From a virus, in the IMG/VR virus record IMGVR_UViG_3300042542_000618, positions 1 to 32,095 of that record: DNA of 32,095 bases; one strand, given 5' to 3'. The notes under the pieces are model-generated. The model did no database searches, was not told the DNA's origin, and saw nothing but the letters and a program-made list of their open reading frames with translations. Numbering within the stretch: the first letter of the stretch is position 1; each line of letters starts with the position of its first letter. Shown piece after piece: positions 1 through 7,106 of this stretch. A program made the position numbers and the translations under genes.

Positions 1-47
1 CCAAGGTCATCCAGTACAAGGCGCAAAAACGAACAGCATCCAAATAA
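1..47 (+). CDS. Scaffold protein, 3' fragment
   Basis: The first 47 bases encode the last codons of the scaffold protein found whole at 31129-31962, ending in residues QKRTASK and a TAA at 45-47. It is partial only because the circular genome was opened here. The coat start codon follows 17 bases after the stop. Confidence 0.85.
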   Translation, partial: KVIQYKAQKRTASK

Positions 48-180
48 TTTACCAGGAGCTTTTTATGAGCAATTCATTCAGCAAGGAAGAGCGCGTAGCG
101 TTTGAGGACATCCTCGAAGGCTTTAACGATGCTTTAGTTTTATCCCGCAACGTGTCCATCTACAACACAGATGGCTCGAT
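1..180. repeat. Terminal overlap, left copy (circular closure)
   Basis: This stretch is the same as 31916-32095 except at position 53 (C here, T at 31968). It holds the end of the scaffold gene, the coat ribosome binding site and the first 116 bases of the coat gene. A repeat that cuts through two genes, with whole copies of each present when the ends are joined, is what assembly of a circular or circularly permuted genome gives. It is not a biological terminal repeat that can be proven from sequence alone. Confidence 0.93.
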
Positions 181-1351
181 GATGGAACGTACCAACAACG
201 TTATTTACCGTCCCCAGCCCTACATCGCACAATCGTATGATGGTATGGACCAGACCAATAACTTTACCGCTTACACACAGCTTTCCGTCCCTGCAACGCT
301 CGGCTTTCAAAAGTCCGTGCCGTTTATCTTGGATGCGCTTGAGTTGCGTGACGCTTTGCAAGAAGGTCGTTTGGGTGAAGCCGCCAAGCAGAAGCTGGCA
401 TCTGATATCAACATCGCAATCATGAATGTGGCAGCAGCTCAAGGCTCGCTAGTCGTTACCGTGAACACTGCGGCTGGTGACTATGACGATGTGGCCTTGT
501 GCGACAGCATCATGAACGAGCAGGGCGTACAAGCCTTTGACCGTTACTTGGCTTTGTCAAGCCGTGACTACAACGGCATCGCTGGCAACATTGCTGGTGG
601 AGCTACTGGTGGTGGTGCATCGCGCAGTTTCGCTGGCACTAAGTCAAATACCGCTTTTGAGCGTTCGTTTGTTGGTCAAGTTGCAGGTTTTGAGACCTAC
701 AAACTGGATTATGCAAATCGTTTGGCTGGCGCAACTGGTGCTGACCCAACGATGAGCACTTTGGCTGCGGCTAACAACTACTACGTGCCTGTGGCAACTG
801 CTACCGCAGCAACTGGTGAGACTCAGAACGTGGACAATCGTTTCCAAACGATTACCGTGTCTAGCACCACCGATCTGCCTGCTGGAACTGCCATTGAAAT
901 CCAAGGCGTTGAGGCTGTTCATCACATCACTAAGCAAGGCACTGGATTCTCCAAAACCTTCCGTGTGGTGCAAGTGATTAATGCAACAACCTGCGTGATT
1001 ACACCTCCCATTATTTCCGCACAAGGTGGAACTGATGCCGAGTTGCAATACCAGAACTGTATCGTTACCGCTGCCGCTGGCCGCACAATGAACCGCTTGA
1101 ATACCACCACAGCACCTATCAACTGCTTCTGGCAGAAAGATGCGTTGGAGATTCTGCCTGGTCGTTACGCTGTCCCCTCTGATGCTGGTGTCGCAGTGAT
1201 GCGTGCCTCAACAGATCAAGGCATCGAGCTGGTCATGCAAAAGCAGTACGATGTAAACACCATGAAGACCAAGTACCGTTTGGATACTTTGTTTGGCGTG
1301 GTCAATAAGCAGCCAGAAATGTCTGGCATCTTGCTATTCGGTCAAGTCTAA
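65..1351 (+). CDS. Major capsid (coat) protein, P22 gp5-like
   Basis: This 428-residue protein matches the P22 coat protein (430 residues) along its length. Recognisable shared segments are the N-arm and HK97-fold stretch around residues 115-150 (AAAQGSLVV, then the spine helix), the NVDNRF segment near residue 257 that opens the last part of the inserted I-domain, and NCFWQKDALEI near residue 355. It builds the icosahedral shell around the scaffold. The start is set by an AGGAGC site at 54-59. It follows the scaffold gene across the circle junction, as in P22, and a hairpin terminator lies one gene downstream, which would keep coat expression high. Family assignment is from remembered P22 sequence similarity and gene order. 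Confidence 0.93.
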   Translation: MSNSFSKEERVAFEDILEGFNDALVLSRNVSIYNTDGSMMERTNNVIYRPQPYIAQSYDGMDQTNNFTAYTQLSVPATLGFQKSVPFILDALELRDALQEGRLGEAAKQKLASDINIAIMNVAAAQGSLVVTVNTAAGDYDDVALCDSIMNEQGVQAFDRYLALSSRDYNGIAGNIAGGATGGGASRSFAGTKSNTAFERSFVGQVAGFETYKLDYANRLAGATGADPTMSTLAAANNYYVPVATATAATGETQNVDNRFQTITVSSTTDLPAGTAIEIQGVEAVHHITKQGTGFSKTFRVVQVINATTCVITPPIISAQGGTDAELQYQNCIVTAAAGRTMNRLNTTTAPINCFWQKDALEILPGRYAVPSDAGVAVMRASTDQGIELVMQKQYDVNTMKTKYRLDTLFGVVNKQPEMSGILLFGQV

Positions 1352-1360
1352 GGAGCTATC

Positions 1361-1975
1361 ATGAGTTATCAAGTAATTTTTGCACAAGGTACAGCTACTG
1401 TTGCCGTACCCGCAGGCGAGAAAATCGCTGTTCAAGCCTTTTCAACAGCAAGTGTGTTTCAAGAAGTTGGTTTCCCCAACTTTCCTGAAGCAAATGATCT
1501 GTTGACTACGGTCGACAACACCACCTATGTTTCAGGCGCATTTACCAATGCCACCAACGTGATTATTCAAGCTGGTGCATCGGGTGCGTACTACTCTGTT
1601 GGCGTTTCACCTGATATCAGCAACAATGGCAACTGGCAACCTCAGGGTGCGCCAGCTAACATTGCTGATGGCGGAGCGATGGCGGCAACTGCTGCCAACG
1701 TGTTGACAGGCATCATCACTGCAACCCCAACTGCTGGTCGTGATATCCAATTGCCAACAGGTGCAAACCTTGATTTGGCAACTGAGTGGGCTGTTGGCGA
1801 TTCATTTGACTTCAGCGTCATCACTTTGGCTGCATTTGCTTTGACCCTCACGGTCAATACCGATGTGACCATCGTGGGTGCTGCCGCAACTGCTGCTACG
1901 GCTGGTGCATCTGCACGTTTCCGTTGCCGTAAGACTGCGGCTGGTACTTTTGTTGTCTATCGTATCGGTGGTTAA
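1361..1975 (+). CDS. Beta-rich virion-associated protein, unknown
   Basis: This 204-residue Ala/Thr/Gly-rich protein is predicted to be mostly beta strand, with no catalytic motif. Its last 90 or so residues (a hydrophobic FALTLTVN strand, an Ala-rich loop, then RFRCRK and a final VVYRIGG) resemble the end of the 151-residue protein at 2977-3432, which ends FRMRF...WYRIA. The two may share a small beta domain. It sits nine bases behind the coat gene with its own AAGGAGC site and in front of a terminator, so it is probably made in large amounts with coat. A decoration or head-surface protein would fit, but nothing proves it. Confidence 0.7.
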   Translation: MSYQVIFAQGTATVAVPAGEKIAVQAFSTASVFQEVGFPNFPEANDLLTTVDNTTYVSGAFTNATNVIIQAGASGAYYSVGVSPDISNNGNWQPQGAPANIADGGAMAATAANVLTGIITATPTAGRDIQLPTGANLDLATEWAVGDSFDFSVITLAAFALTLTVNTDVTIVGAAATAATAGASARFRCRKTAAGTFVVYRIGG

Positions 1976-1980
1976 ACCCA

Positions 1981-2010
1981 GACAGGCCAGCAGAGATGTT
2001 GGCCTGTTTT
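1981..2010 (+). terminator. Hairpin terminator after coat region
   Basis: ACAGGCCA (1982-1989) pairs perfectly with TGGCCTGT (2000-2007) over a 10-base loop and is followed by TTTTA. The short U-run suggests partial termination, lowering transcription of the downstream minor head and tail genes relative to coat. Confidence 0.7.
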
Positions 2011-2025
2011 ACTTAGGAGCACATC

Positions 2026-2193
2026 ATGCCAATGGGAAAAGGTTATTCTGACAAGACAATTTCCAAGAATATCAAAATGGAAATGAAATCTGGTAAGCCA
2101 CAAAAACAAGCCGTAGCAATGGCACTTGGGATGGCAAGCAAGTCGGCAAAAGCCGCTGGCAAGCCTAGCAAAGCACCAATGAAAAAGAAATGA
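2026..2193 (+). CDS. Small basic protein, unknown
   Basis: This 55-residue reading frame starts MPMGKGYSDKTISKNI and is preceded by TTAGGAGC at 2013-2020 with good spacing. It is very rich in Lys, Ala and Met and ends PMKKK. The ISKNIKMEMKSGKPQKQAVA pattern is one I associate with small phage proteins found near head genes, though I cannot name a family. Its TGA overlaps the next ATG (ATGA at 2190-2193), so the two are probably translated together. DNA binding inside the head is possible from its charge, but is inference. Confidence 0.75.
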   Translation: MPMGKGYSDKTISKNIKMEMKSGKPQKQAVAMALGMASKSAKAAGKPSKAPMKKK

Positions 2194-2513
2194 TTAAGTC
2201 AGCAGCAATCGTTAAGACCAAAACTCTTGCCCCGTGGAAAGAGTTGCGGTTACAAAAGCGCAAACTAAAAAAGGCGCAAGCCGTTGAGCGCAAACAAATG
2301 AAACAGATCAGGCCATCACCGATTGGTGCTGTACAGGTTATTGATGTTGTTGAAATTGTTGAAATTGATAAGCCAACACGTGATGAAATGTTGGAGCAAG
2401 CTGATAAAATCAGCCTTAAAGTGGACAAGCGTTGGTCAGATGAAACTCTGCTCAATCGCATCAATCAGGCTATGGAGGCCGAATCATGGGATACAGCAAG
2501 CGCCAGTTCGTGA
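2190..2513 (+). CDS. Hypothetical protein with LEM/HeH-like C-terminus
   Basis: The 107-residue product has a strongly basic first 45 residues, a short Val/Ile/Glu stretch, and a helical end (about residues 62-94) reading TRDEML, then KVDKRWSDETLLNRI. That pattern (two short helices with a central acidic Leu-rich helix) resembles the HeH/LEM-type domains attached to small phage head-completion proteins. The start overlaps the preceding stop by ATGA, and its end overlaps the gp4-like gene by 28 bases. Its place between coat and the gp4 adaptor suggests a head-completion or head-associated role. The exact function is unknown. Confidence 0.7.
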   Translation: MIKSAAIVKTKTLAPWKELRLQKRKLKKAQAVERKQMKQIRPSPIGAVQVIDVVEIVEIDKPTRDEMLEQADKISLKVDKRWSDETLLNRINQAMEAESWDTASASS

Positions 2514-2968
2514 CCGCTGCCTTTGAGGAGATCGGTCTTGCCTCGTATGTATTTGACCTAAGTCCAGAGCAGATTCAATCTGCTTTGCGTAGACTTGATG
2601 CGATGATGGCGGATTGGAACGCAAAGGGCATCCGCTTGGGTTATCCATTGCCCTCAAGCCCACAGGACAGCATACTTGACCAGCAGACGGAAGTTCCCGA
2701 TTCTGCTTATGAGGCTATTATTTGCAGTCTAGGAATTAGACTTGCCCCAAGTTACGGCAAGCAAGTAATGGTTGAGACAAAGACCACTGCCAAGCAGGGT
2801 TACGACATTTTGCTTCAGCGTGCGACATTCCCGCTAGAGAAGCAACTCCCAGCAACCACACCTGCTGGCGCTGGCAACAAGCCTTGGCGTGTGTACGATA
2901 ATCCGTTTGTACGCCCACCATATAGCCCTGTTGATGCTGGCCCTGATGGGCCTATCCAATATTACTGA
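2486..2968 (+). CDS. Head-tail adaptor, P22 gp4-like
   Basis: This 160-residue protein resembles P22 gp4 (166 residues), the tail accessory factor that binds under the portal ring and keeps packaged DNA in. Shared features are the N-terminal helix pattern (YSKRQFVTAAFEEIGLAS), the SALRRLDAMMADWNAKGI segment at about residues 32-50, and the LGIRLAPSYGKQV stretch near residue 90 that parallels ACRIAPDYALE in P22. In P22 gp4 also has peptidoglycan-cleaving activity; that is not shown here. The start ATG lies inside the end of the preceding gene and has a GGAGG site at 2475-2479. Order coat-gp4-gp10 matches P22. Confidence 0.85.
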   Translation: MGYSKRQFVTAAFEEIGLASYVFDLSPEQIQSALRRLDAMMADWNAKGIRLGYPLPSSPQDSILDQQTEVPDSAYEAIICSLGIRLAPSYGKQVMVETKTTAKQGYDILLQRATFPLEKQLPATTPAGAGNKPWRVYDNPFVRPPYSPVDAGPDGPIQYY

Positions 2969-2976
2969 GGACAATC

Positions 2977-3432
2977 ATGCCAACGATCAATCAACTCCCG
3001 CTGCTTAGTCCCATATCAAGTGGTGACCAACTGCCTGTTTATTCACCCAACAATGGGGATGCTCGAAGAACCTCGATTGGCTCTTTGCTGACGTTTTTCC
3101 AGCAAAGTTTTGCATCGCCAACATTAGCGACAAATCTTTTCACGCCTGGAACTGGCTTCAATATTGCAGTTCCAACTCCTGTTGCACAACAGCAATGGAT
3201 GTTAATTCAACCTGCTGCGACACTGGCAACAGGCACAGTTACTTTGCCATTGAATACGCAAACGCCTGATGGCACTGAAGTTTTGATTACGACAACTCAG
3301 CAGATCACAGCCTTTACGCTGGCGCTCAATGGAGCAACAGCCGCATATGGTGACCCTGCAACATTGGCGGCTGAAGATTTTTTTCGTATGCGTTTTTATC
3401 AAGCCACAAATTCTTGGTATCGGATTGCGTAA
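2977..3432 (+). CDS. Small structural-type protein, unknown
   Basis: The 151-residue product begins MPTINQLPLLSPISSGDQLP followed by a VYSPNNGDARR segment, a signature I know from the N-termini of small proteins in environmental podoviruses. The rest is beta-rich, with an ITAFTLALNG strand and an FRMRFYQ...WYRI end like that of the protein at 1361-1975. It lies eight bases after the gp4-like gene and its stop overlaps the next start (TAATG). No enzyme motif is visible. A tail-hub or head-decoration role fits the position, but is not proven. Confidence 0.7.
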   Translation: MPTINQLPLLSPISSGDQLPVYSPNNGDARRTSIGSLLTFFQQSFASPTLATNLFTPGTGFNIAVPTPVAQQQWMLIQPAATLATGTVTLPLNTQTPDGTEVLITTTQQITAFTLALNGATAAYGDPATLAAEDFFRMRFYQATNSWYRIA

Positions 3433-3617
3433 TGGCAAGCAAACTTAAGTCATCAGTCAATGAAGCTGGCAACTACACAAAGCCAACTATGCGTAAGCGT
3501 CTCTTTGAGGAAATCAAAGGCTCGTCTGTGCAAGGGACTGCGGCTGGTGAATGGTCGGCTCGAAAAGCCCAACTGTTGGCAAAGAAGTACAAAGAAAAAG
3601 GTGGCGGTTATAAATGA
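3432..3617 (+). CDS. Small basic phage protein
   Basis: This 61-residue protein begins at the ATG that overlaps the previous stop (TAATG at 3430-3434); an upstream in-frame start at 3414 is less likely because it lies inside the preceding gene. Visible pattern: KLKSSVNEAGNYTKPTMRKR, then EWSARKAQLLAKKYKEKGGGYK at the C-terminus. This WSARKAQLLA..YK..GGGYK ending is common in small proteins of environmental phages and algal viruses. It is first of three tiny, Lys/Arg-rich genes joined by ATGA overlaps. Function unknown; nucleic acid binding is plausible from charge. Confidence 0.75.
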   Translation: MASKLKSSVNEAGNYTKPTMRKRLFEEIKGSSVQGTAAGEWSARKAQLLAKKYKEKGGGYK

Positions 3618-3847
3618 AAGCCCCACAAAAAAGCCTAAAAGATTGGGGTGAGCAGGATTGGCGCACCAAGTCAGGAAAGCCATCGTCTGAGACAGGCGAA
3701 AGGTATCTGCCTGCAAAGGCCATCAAAGCATTGACCCCAGCAGAGTATGCCGCAACCACACGGGCAAAGCGTGAGGCTACGAAAGCAGGCAAGCAGTTTG
3801 CAAAGCAACCGAAAAAGGTTGCCGAAAAGATTAAGAGTTACCGATGA
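3614..3847 (+). CDS. DUF5872-like basic protein
   Basis: The 77-residue product shows the arrangement I associate with DUF5872: SLKDWGEQDWRTKSGKPS, then ERYLPAKAIKALTPAEYAAT, then a Lys-rich tail ending KKVAEKIKSYR. The family is spread through environmental phages and large DNA viruses with no known activity. It overlaps both neighbours by four bases (ATGA), so it is probably translated at a fixed ratio with them. Its very basic make-up suggests contact with DNA or with acidic virion proteins; this is inference. Confidence 0.75.
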   Translation: MKAPQKSLKDWGEQDWRTKSGKPSSETGERYLPAKAIKALTPAEYAATTRAKREATKAGKQFAKQPKKVAEKIKSYR

Positions 3848-4137
3848 AAACCCCAGCCTACGCACGCAAAGAAGGCCAGAACCCTAAAGGCGGTCTGAAC
3901 GCCAAGGGTCGTGCTGCCGCCCGTGCTGAAGGTATGAATCTAAAGCCTCCAGTTAAGTCAGGCGACAATCCTCGCAGAGCATCGTTTTTGGCTCGGATGG
4001 GGGGTAACGCTGGCCCTGAATACAAAGATGGTGAACCCACTCGATTGTTGTTGAGTTTGAGGGCATGGGGTGCTTCTTCAAAGGCAGATGCTCAAGCCAA
4101 AGCAAAGAAAATATCAGCCCGAAACAAGGCCAAGTAA
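3844..4137 (+). CDS. DUF6321-like basic protein
   Basis: The 97-residue product contains GGLNAKGRAAARAEGMNLKPP (about residues 15-35), RRASFLARMGGNAGP (about 44-58) and a PTRLLLSLRAWGAS segment. This matches the pattern I recall for DUF6321, a family found in cyanophages, pelagiphages and algal viruses. The order of a WSARKAQLLA protein, a DUF5872-like protein and a DUF6321-like protein makes a compact cassette between the gp4-like and gp10-like tail genes. The next ATG follows its TAA directly. Function unknown. Confidence 0.75.
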   Translation: MKTPAYARKEGQNPKGGLNAKGRAAARAEGMNLKPPVKSGDNPRRASFLARMGGNAGPEYKDGEPTRLLLSLRAWGASSKADAQAKAKKISARNKAK

Positions 4138-5544
4138 ATGCAAATACCAATCCTAAACGGTATTTACACCGATAACACCCCAGAGTTGCGTACATCGTAC
4201 CCAGTGAACCTTGTTCCTGTTCCTAAAACATCTGGTATCAGCAATGGATTTTTACGACCAGGCGATGGGATTGTTGCAAACGGCACAGGCCCAGGCGTTG
4301 ATCGTGGTGGCATCAACTGGCAAGGGGGTTTGTATCGCGTGATGGGTACTAAGCTGGTGGAGATTAATAGCGTAGGAGTTGTGACCATTCTGGGTGATGT
4401 TGGTGGGCCAACAGACCAATTGGTGACCTTTGATTACAGTTTTGACGAACTGGCGATTGCTTCTGGTGGGCGACTTTATTATTGGGATGGCTCAACCCTG
4501 ACCCAAGTGACCGACCCTGACCTTGGCGTAGTGCTGGATGTGGTTTGGGTGGATGGTTACTTTATGACCACAGATGGCGAGTTTTTGATCGTCACTGAGT
4601 TAAGCAACCCTTTAGATGTGAACCCGCTTAAATACGGTTCTAGTGAAGTTGACCCTGACCCCGTGGTAGCTCTTTTGAAACTGCGTAATGAGGTTTATGC
4701 GCTGAACCGTAACACGATTGAAGTATTCGACAACACAGGCGGAACGCTGTTTCCATTTGCGAGAATAGATGGAGCACAAATTCAAAAGGGATGTGTCGGC
4801 ACACAAGCTTGTTGCGTTTATATAGATCGCATTGCTTTTTTAGGTAGTGGTCGCAATGAAGCTCCAGCCATTTACGTTGGCGCATCTGCTGTAACTCAAA
4901 AGATAAGCACGCAGGAAGTTGACAATATCTTGCTTGAATACACCGAGGCGCAATTATCGCTGGTCAAGTTGGAAGCCAGAAACGATAAGAACCATCAGCA
5001 TTTGTATGTGCATCTGCCAGACCAGACCCTTGTGTATGACGCATCTGCATCTGAAGCACTGCAAACCCCTGTTTGGTTTGTTTTGGTAAGCACTTTGTCA
5101 GGATTATCCCAGTACCGAGCCAGAAACATGGTTTGGGTTTATGACAAGTGGCTGGTGGGTGACCCGCAATCTAATAATATCGGCTATCTGGTGCAAGATA
5201 CAGGCCACCATTGGGGTCAGCAGGTTTATTGGGAGTTTGGTACGCTGATTGTCTATAACGAAAGTAATGGGGCAATTTTCAATGAATTAGAACTGGTCAG
5301 CCTTACGGGTAGCATTGCCCTTGGCAAGAATCCGCAGATAAGTACCAGTTATTCATTAGATGGCAAGTCATACAGTCAAGAAAAGTTTATCACGGTGGGT
5401 ACGATTGGCAATACCAAGAAGCGCCTTTCATGGTTTCAGCAGGGACATATGAGGAACTGGCGCATTCAGCGTTTTCGTGGCGACAGTGATGCCCATGTGT
5501 CTTATGTGAGACTTGAAGCGCAGATTGAAGCATTGGCATACTGA
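4138..5544 (+). CDS. Tail hub protein, P22 gp10-like
   Basis: At 468 residues this is close to P22 gp10 (472), the packaged DNA stabilisation protein that forms the hub to which tailspikes attach. Matching landmarks are the YPVNLVPVPKTSG opening (P22 has YLPVNMLATPKE), the NEVYALNRNTIEVFDNTGG segment near residue 185, IQKGCVGT near residue 220, and LYVHLPDQTLVYDASAS near residue 290 (P22: LIIHLPRHVLVYDASSS). The product is beta-rich throughout. It starts right after the preceding TAA without a clear ribosome site, so it depends on coupling. Its stop overlaps the next ATG. Confidence 0.88.
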   Translation: MQIPILNGIYTDNTPELRTSYPVNLVPVPKTSGISNGFLRPGDGIVANGTGPGVDRGGINWQGGLYRVMGTKLVEINSVGVVTILGDVGGPTDQLVTFDYSFDELAIASGGRLYYWDGSTLTQVTDPDLGVVLDVVWVDGYFMTTDGEFLIVTELSNPLDVNPLKYGSSEVDPDPVVALLKLRNEVYALNRNTIEVFDNTGGTLFPFARIDGAQIQKGCVGTQACCVYIDRIAFLGSGRNEAPAIYVGASAVTQKISTQEVDNILLEYTEAQLSLVKLEARNDKNHQHLYVHLPDQTLVYDASASEALQTPVWFVLVSTLSGLSQYRARNMVWVYDKWLVGDPQSNNIGYLVQDTGHHWGQQVYWEFGTLIVYNESNGAIFNELELVSLTGSIALGKNPQISTSYSLDGKSYSQEKFITVGTIGNTKKRLSWFQQGHMRNWRIQRFRGDSDAHVSYVRLEAQIEALAY

Positions 5545-5966
5545 TGGCAACCGCACCTATTTCCAGCAGACTGAATCTGACTCGTGATCAGTTGGCGGCA
5601 TTTCTGACTGACCAGCAGCAGATCAGGCAGTTTGAGTTATTATTTTCTACTGTTGACCAACTCCAAGTAATTGTTGGCACAGATTTTGAATATCAAGCAG
5701 ATACGGCAGCAGCAACAGCAAATGAAGCCTTGTCGCAGATTGCTGGCTTGGCACAAAGCACGTCTGTAGATGATGCTGTGCTGAATGCCAAGGTACAGCA
5801 AGCATTGGATGCTTTGGCTCGATTGACGCAATCATTAGAGTTGCTTGCACTAGCCCCTGTACGTAATAATATCGAACTAGGGCACGATGTAAATGGCATC
5901 TTGCCGTATGCAAACCAAACCGCAAGAGTGCGATCTAATCAGGTGCTGACATGGCTTTCGATGTAA
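5544..5966 (+). CDS. Hypothetical virion protein (gp26 position)
   Basis: The 140-residue protein has a helical N-terminus (LNLTRDQLAAFLTDQQQIRQFE), an Ala-rich helical middle (about residues 52-103) that could form a coiled coil, and an extended end. Similar N-termini occur in phage proteins placed just before tail proteins. It occupies the position of the P22 tail needle gene 26, between gp10 and gp7 genes. No direct needle similarity is visible, so a plug or needle role is speculation. It overlaps gp10 by one base and the next gene by 16 bases. Confidence 0.7.
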   Translation: MATAPISSRLNLTRDQLAAFLTDQQQIRQFELLFSTVDQLQVIVGTDFEYQADTAAATANEALSQIAGLAQSTSVDDAVLNAKVQQALDALARLTQSLELLALAPVRNNIELGHDVNGILPYANQTARVRSNQVLTWLSM

Positions 5967-6286
5967 TTACCCCTGTTAAATTAGGCCAAGCAGCCATCAC
6001 AACTGGCGTGACTACGCTTTATACAGTGCCAGCCTCAACTAGAACGCTGCTCAAAGAATTTAGTATTGCCAATACCACAGGCGCTGACATTGATGTGCGA
6101 GTATTTTTAGTTCCATCAGCAGGTGCGGCTGGAACAGCAAATGCTTTTCTTTACGATGTGCCTGTGCCAACTGCTAATGCCTTGCAATATAACGGCATTG
6201 AGGTGCTTAATGCTGGCGACACCATTCAAATTCAGGCAGCATCGACTGGCCTCACAATAATCGCAAGCGGTGGCGAAGCCACATAA
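5951..6286 (+). CDS. Beta-sandwich-type small protein, copy 1
   Basis: This 111-residue, beta-rich protein has the pattern TTLYTVPASTRTLLKEFSI, NTTGADIDVRVFLV and an IEVLNAGDTIQIQA segment. The downstream 111-residue protein shares length, strand order and key positions (YT....TL/I..F..TNTT...V...V..V...G.AG....D...V), so the two are tandem paralogues. Such proteins often decorate phage heads or tails; no direct evidence decides between these. It overlaps the preceding gene by 16 bases. Confidence 0.72.
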   Translation: MAFDVITPVKLGQAAITTGVTTLYTVPASTRTLLKEFSIANTTGADIDVRVFLVPSAGAAGTANAFLYDVPVPTANALQYNGIEVLNAGDTIQIQAASTGLTIIASGGEAT

Positions 6287-6295
6287 GGAGTAGAT

Positions 6296-6631
6296 ATGAC
6301 CGTAATCATTAAAGTGCTGATTCCAGCCAAACAAGCAGAAAACGCACAGACCACTCAATATACAGCCACTAACGTCAAGACCATTATTGACAAGTTCACC
6401 GCTACCAATACCACGGCAGGCAACGTGACTATCAGCGTGAACTTGGTCACCAGTGGAGGCACGGCAGGGGTATCTAACCTAATTGTGGATAACCGAAGTC
6501 TTGTGCCTGATGAAACATATACATTCCCTGAGTTGGTTGGGCAGGGTTTAGAGCCTGGTGGTTTCATTTCCACTATTGCAAGCGCAGCCACATCTTTGAC
6601 CATCCGTGCCACAGGCCGAGAAATTACGTAA
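6296..6631 (+). CDS. Beta-sandwich-type small protein, copy 2
   Basis: The second of two tandem 111-residue paralogues. It reads TTQYTATNVKTIIDKFTATN, then TAGNVTISVNLVTSGGTAG, and ends SLTIRATGREIT, against GLTIIASGGEAT in copy 1. A TAAGGAG site at 6285-6291 shared with the stop region of copy 1 sets the start. The divergence is high, so the duplication is old. The pair may form a hetero-oligomer or serve two positions in the virion; this is inference. Confidence 0.72.
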   Translation: MTVIIKVLIPAKQAENAQTTQYTATNVKTIIDKFTATNTTAGNVTISVNLVTSGGTAGVSNLIVDNRSLVPDETYTFPELVGQGLEPGGFISTIASAATSLTIRATGREIT

Positions 6632-6640
6632 GGAGTCGAT

Positions 6641-7039
6641 ATGAAAGAATTTATGGTTATCCCCAAGGGCTTCATGGGTTTGCCCAGTGAAGAGGAGTTT
6701 TTGACCGTTGCTGAGAATAAGGCTAATTTTCTGATTGCGGTGAAAGATTGGCATTACGGGCCAGAAGAACCAAGTAACGACCCAAAGGCAAATCCTGAGT
6801 TTTATGACTCGCTGGCAGAGGCCATGCAATGCGATGCCAAAGACGCAAGACGCAAGCATTGCTCAAACTGCGAGTATTACGATAATAGCCTTATGACTCA
6901 AGTGCGTATTGAACGCATCCCAATGGCGGGTTATGACACTGGTTATGGGTATCGTGGTCACTGTGAAAAACTGAACTTCATCTGTAACGACATGCGGGTT
7001 TGCCAAGCATGGGAAGATGAAGATTATGAAGATTCTTAA
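6641..7039 (+). CDS. Cysteine-rich, probable metal-binding protein
   Basis: The 132-residue product has six cysteines, all in its second half: Cys64, the pair Cys74 and Cys77 (HCSNCEYY), Cys108 (RGHCEKL), Cys115 (FICND) and Cys121 (RVCQAW). The spacing suggests a bound zinc or iron-sulfur cluster. A CxxC pair followed by G-x-C and a final C-x-x-W is seen in several small phage proteins of unknown role. It is preceded by AAGGAG at 6630-6635 and ends in an acidic tail. It lies among virion genes and may be structural. The exact metal and function cannot be read from the sequence. Confidence 0.7.
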   Translation: MKEFMVIPKGFMGLPSEEEFLTVAENKANFLIAVKDWHYGPEEPSNDPKANPEFYDSLAEAMQCDAKDARRKHCSNCEYYDNSLMTQVRIERIPMAGYDTGYGYRGHCEKLNFICNDMRVCQAWEDEDYEDS

Positions 7040-7106
7040 AATTGTGCGAAAATAGAGCCGCTGAGTCTATCGGGCCACCAGCAGCTCACCCTGAACAGGA
7101 GATGCG
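7040..7106 (+). promoter_or_regulatory. Structured intergenic leader with SD-side hairpin
   Basis: This 67-base gap is one of the few long gaps between rightward genes. GAGCCGCTG (7055-7063) pairs with CAGCAGCTC (7079-7087) at eight of nine positions around a 15-base loop. Right after it CCTG and CAGG (in CCTGAACAGGAG) can pair, covering part of the AGGAG ribosome site of the next gene. The pairing could control translation of the 147-residue protein. This is read from base pairing only. Confidence 0.45.

Noticed and set aside
644-1048. Long minus-strand frame under the coat gene (134 codons)
   Set aside because: It is a shadow of the coat gene, with Cys/His-rich random-looking residues and no ribosome site.
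6641-7039. High-potential iron-sulfur protein
   Set aside because: The CxxC start is similar, but spacing of the other cysteines does not fit; listed only as metal-binding.
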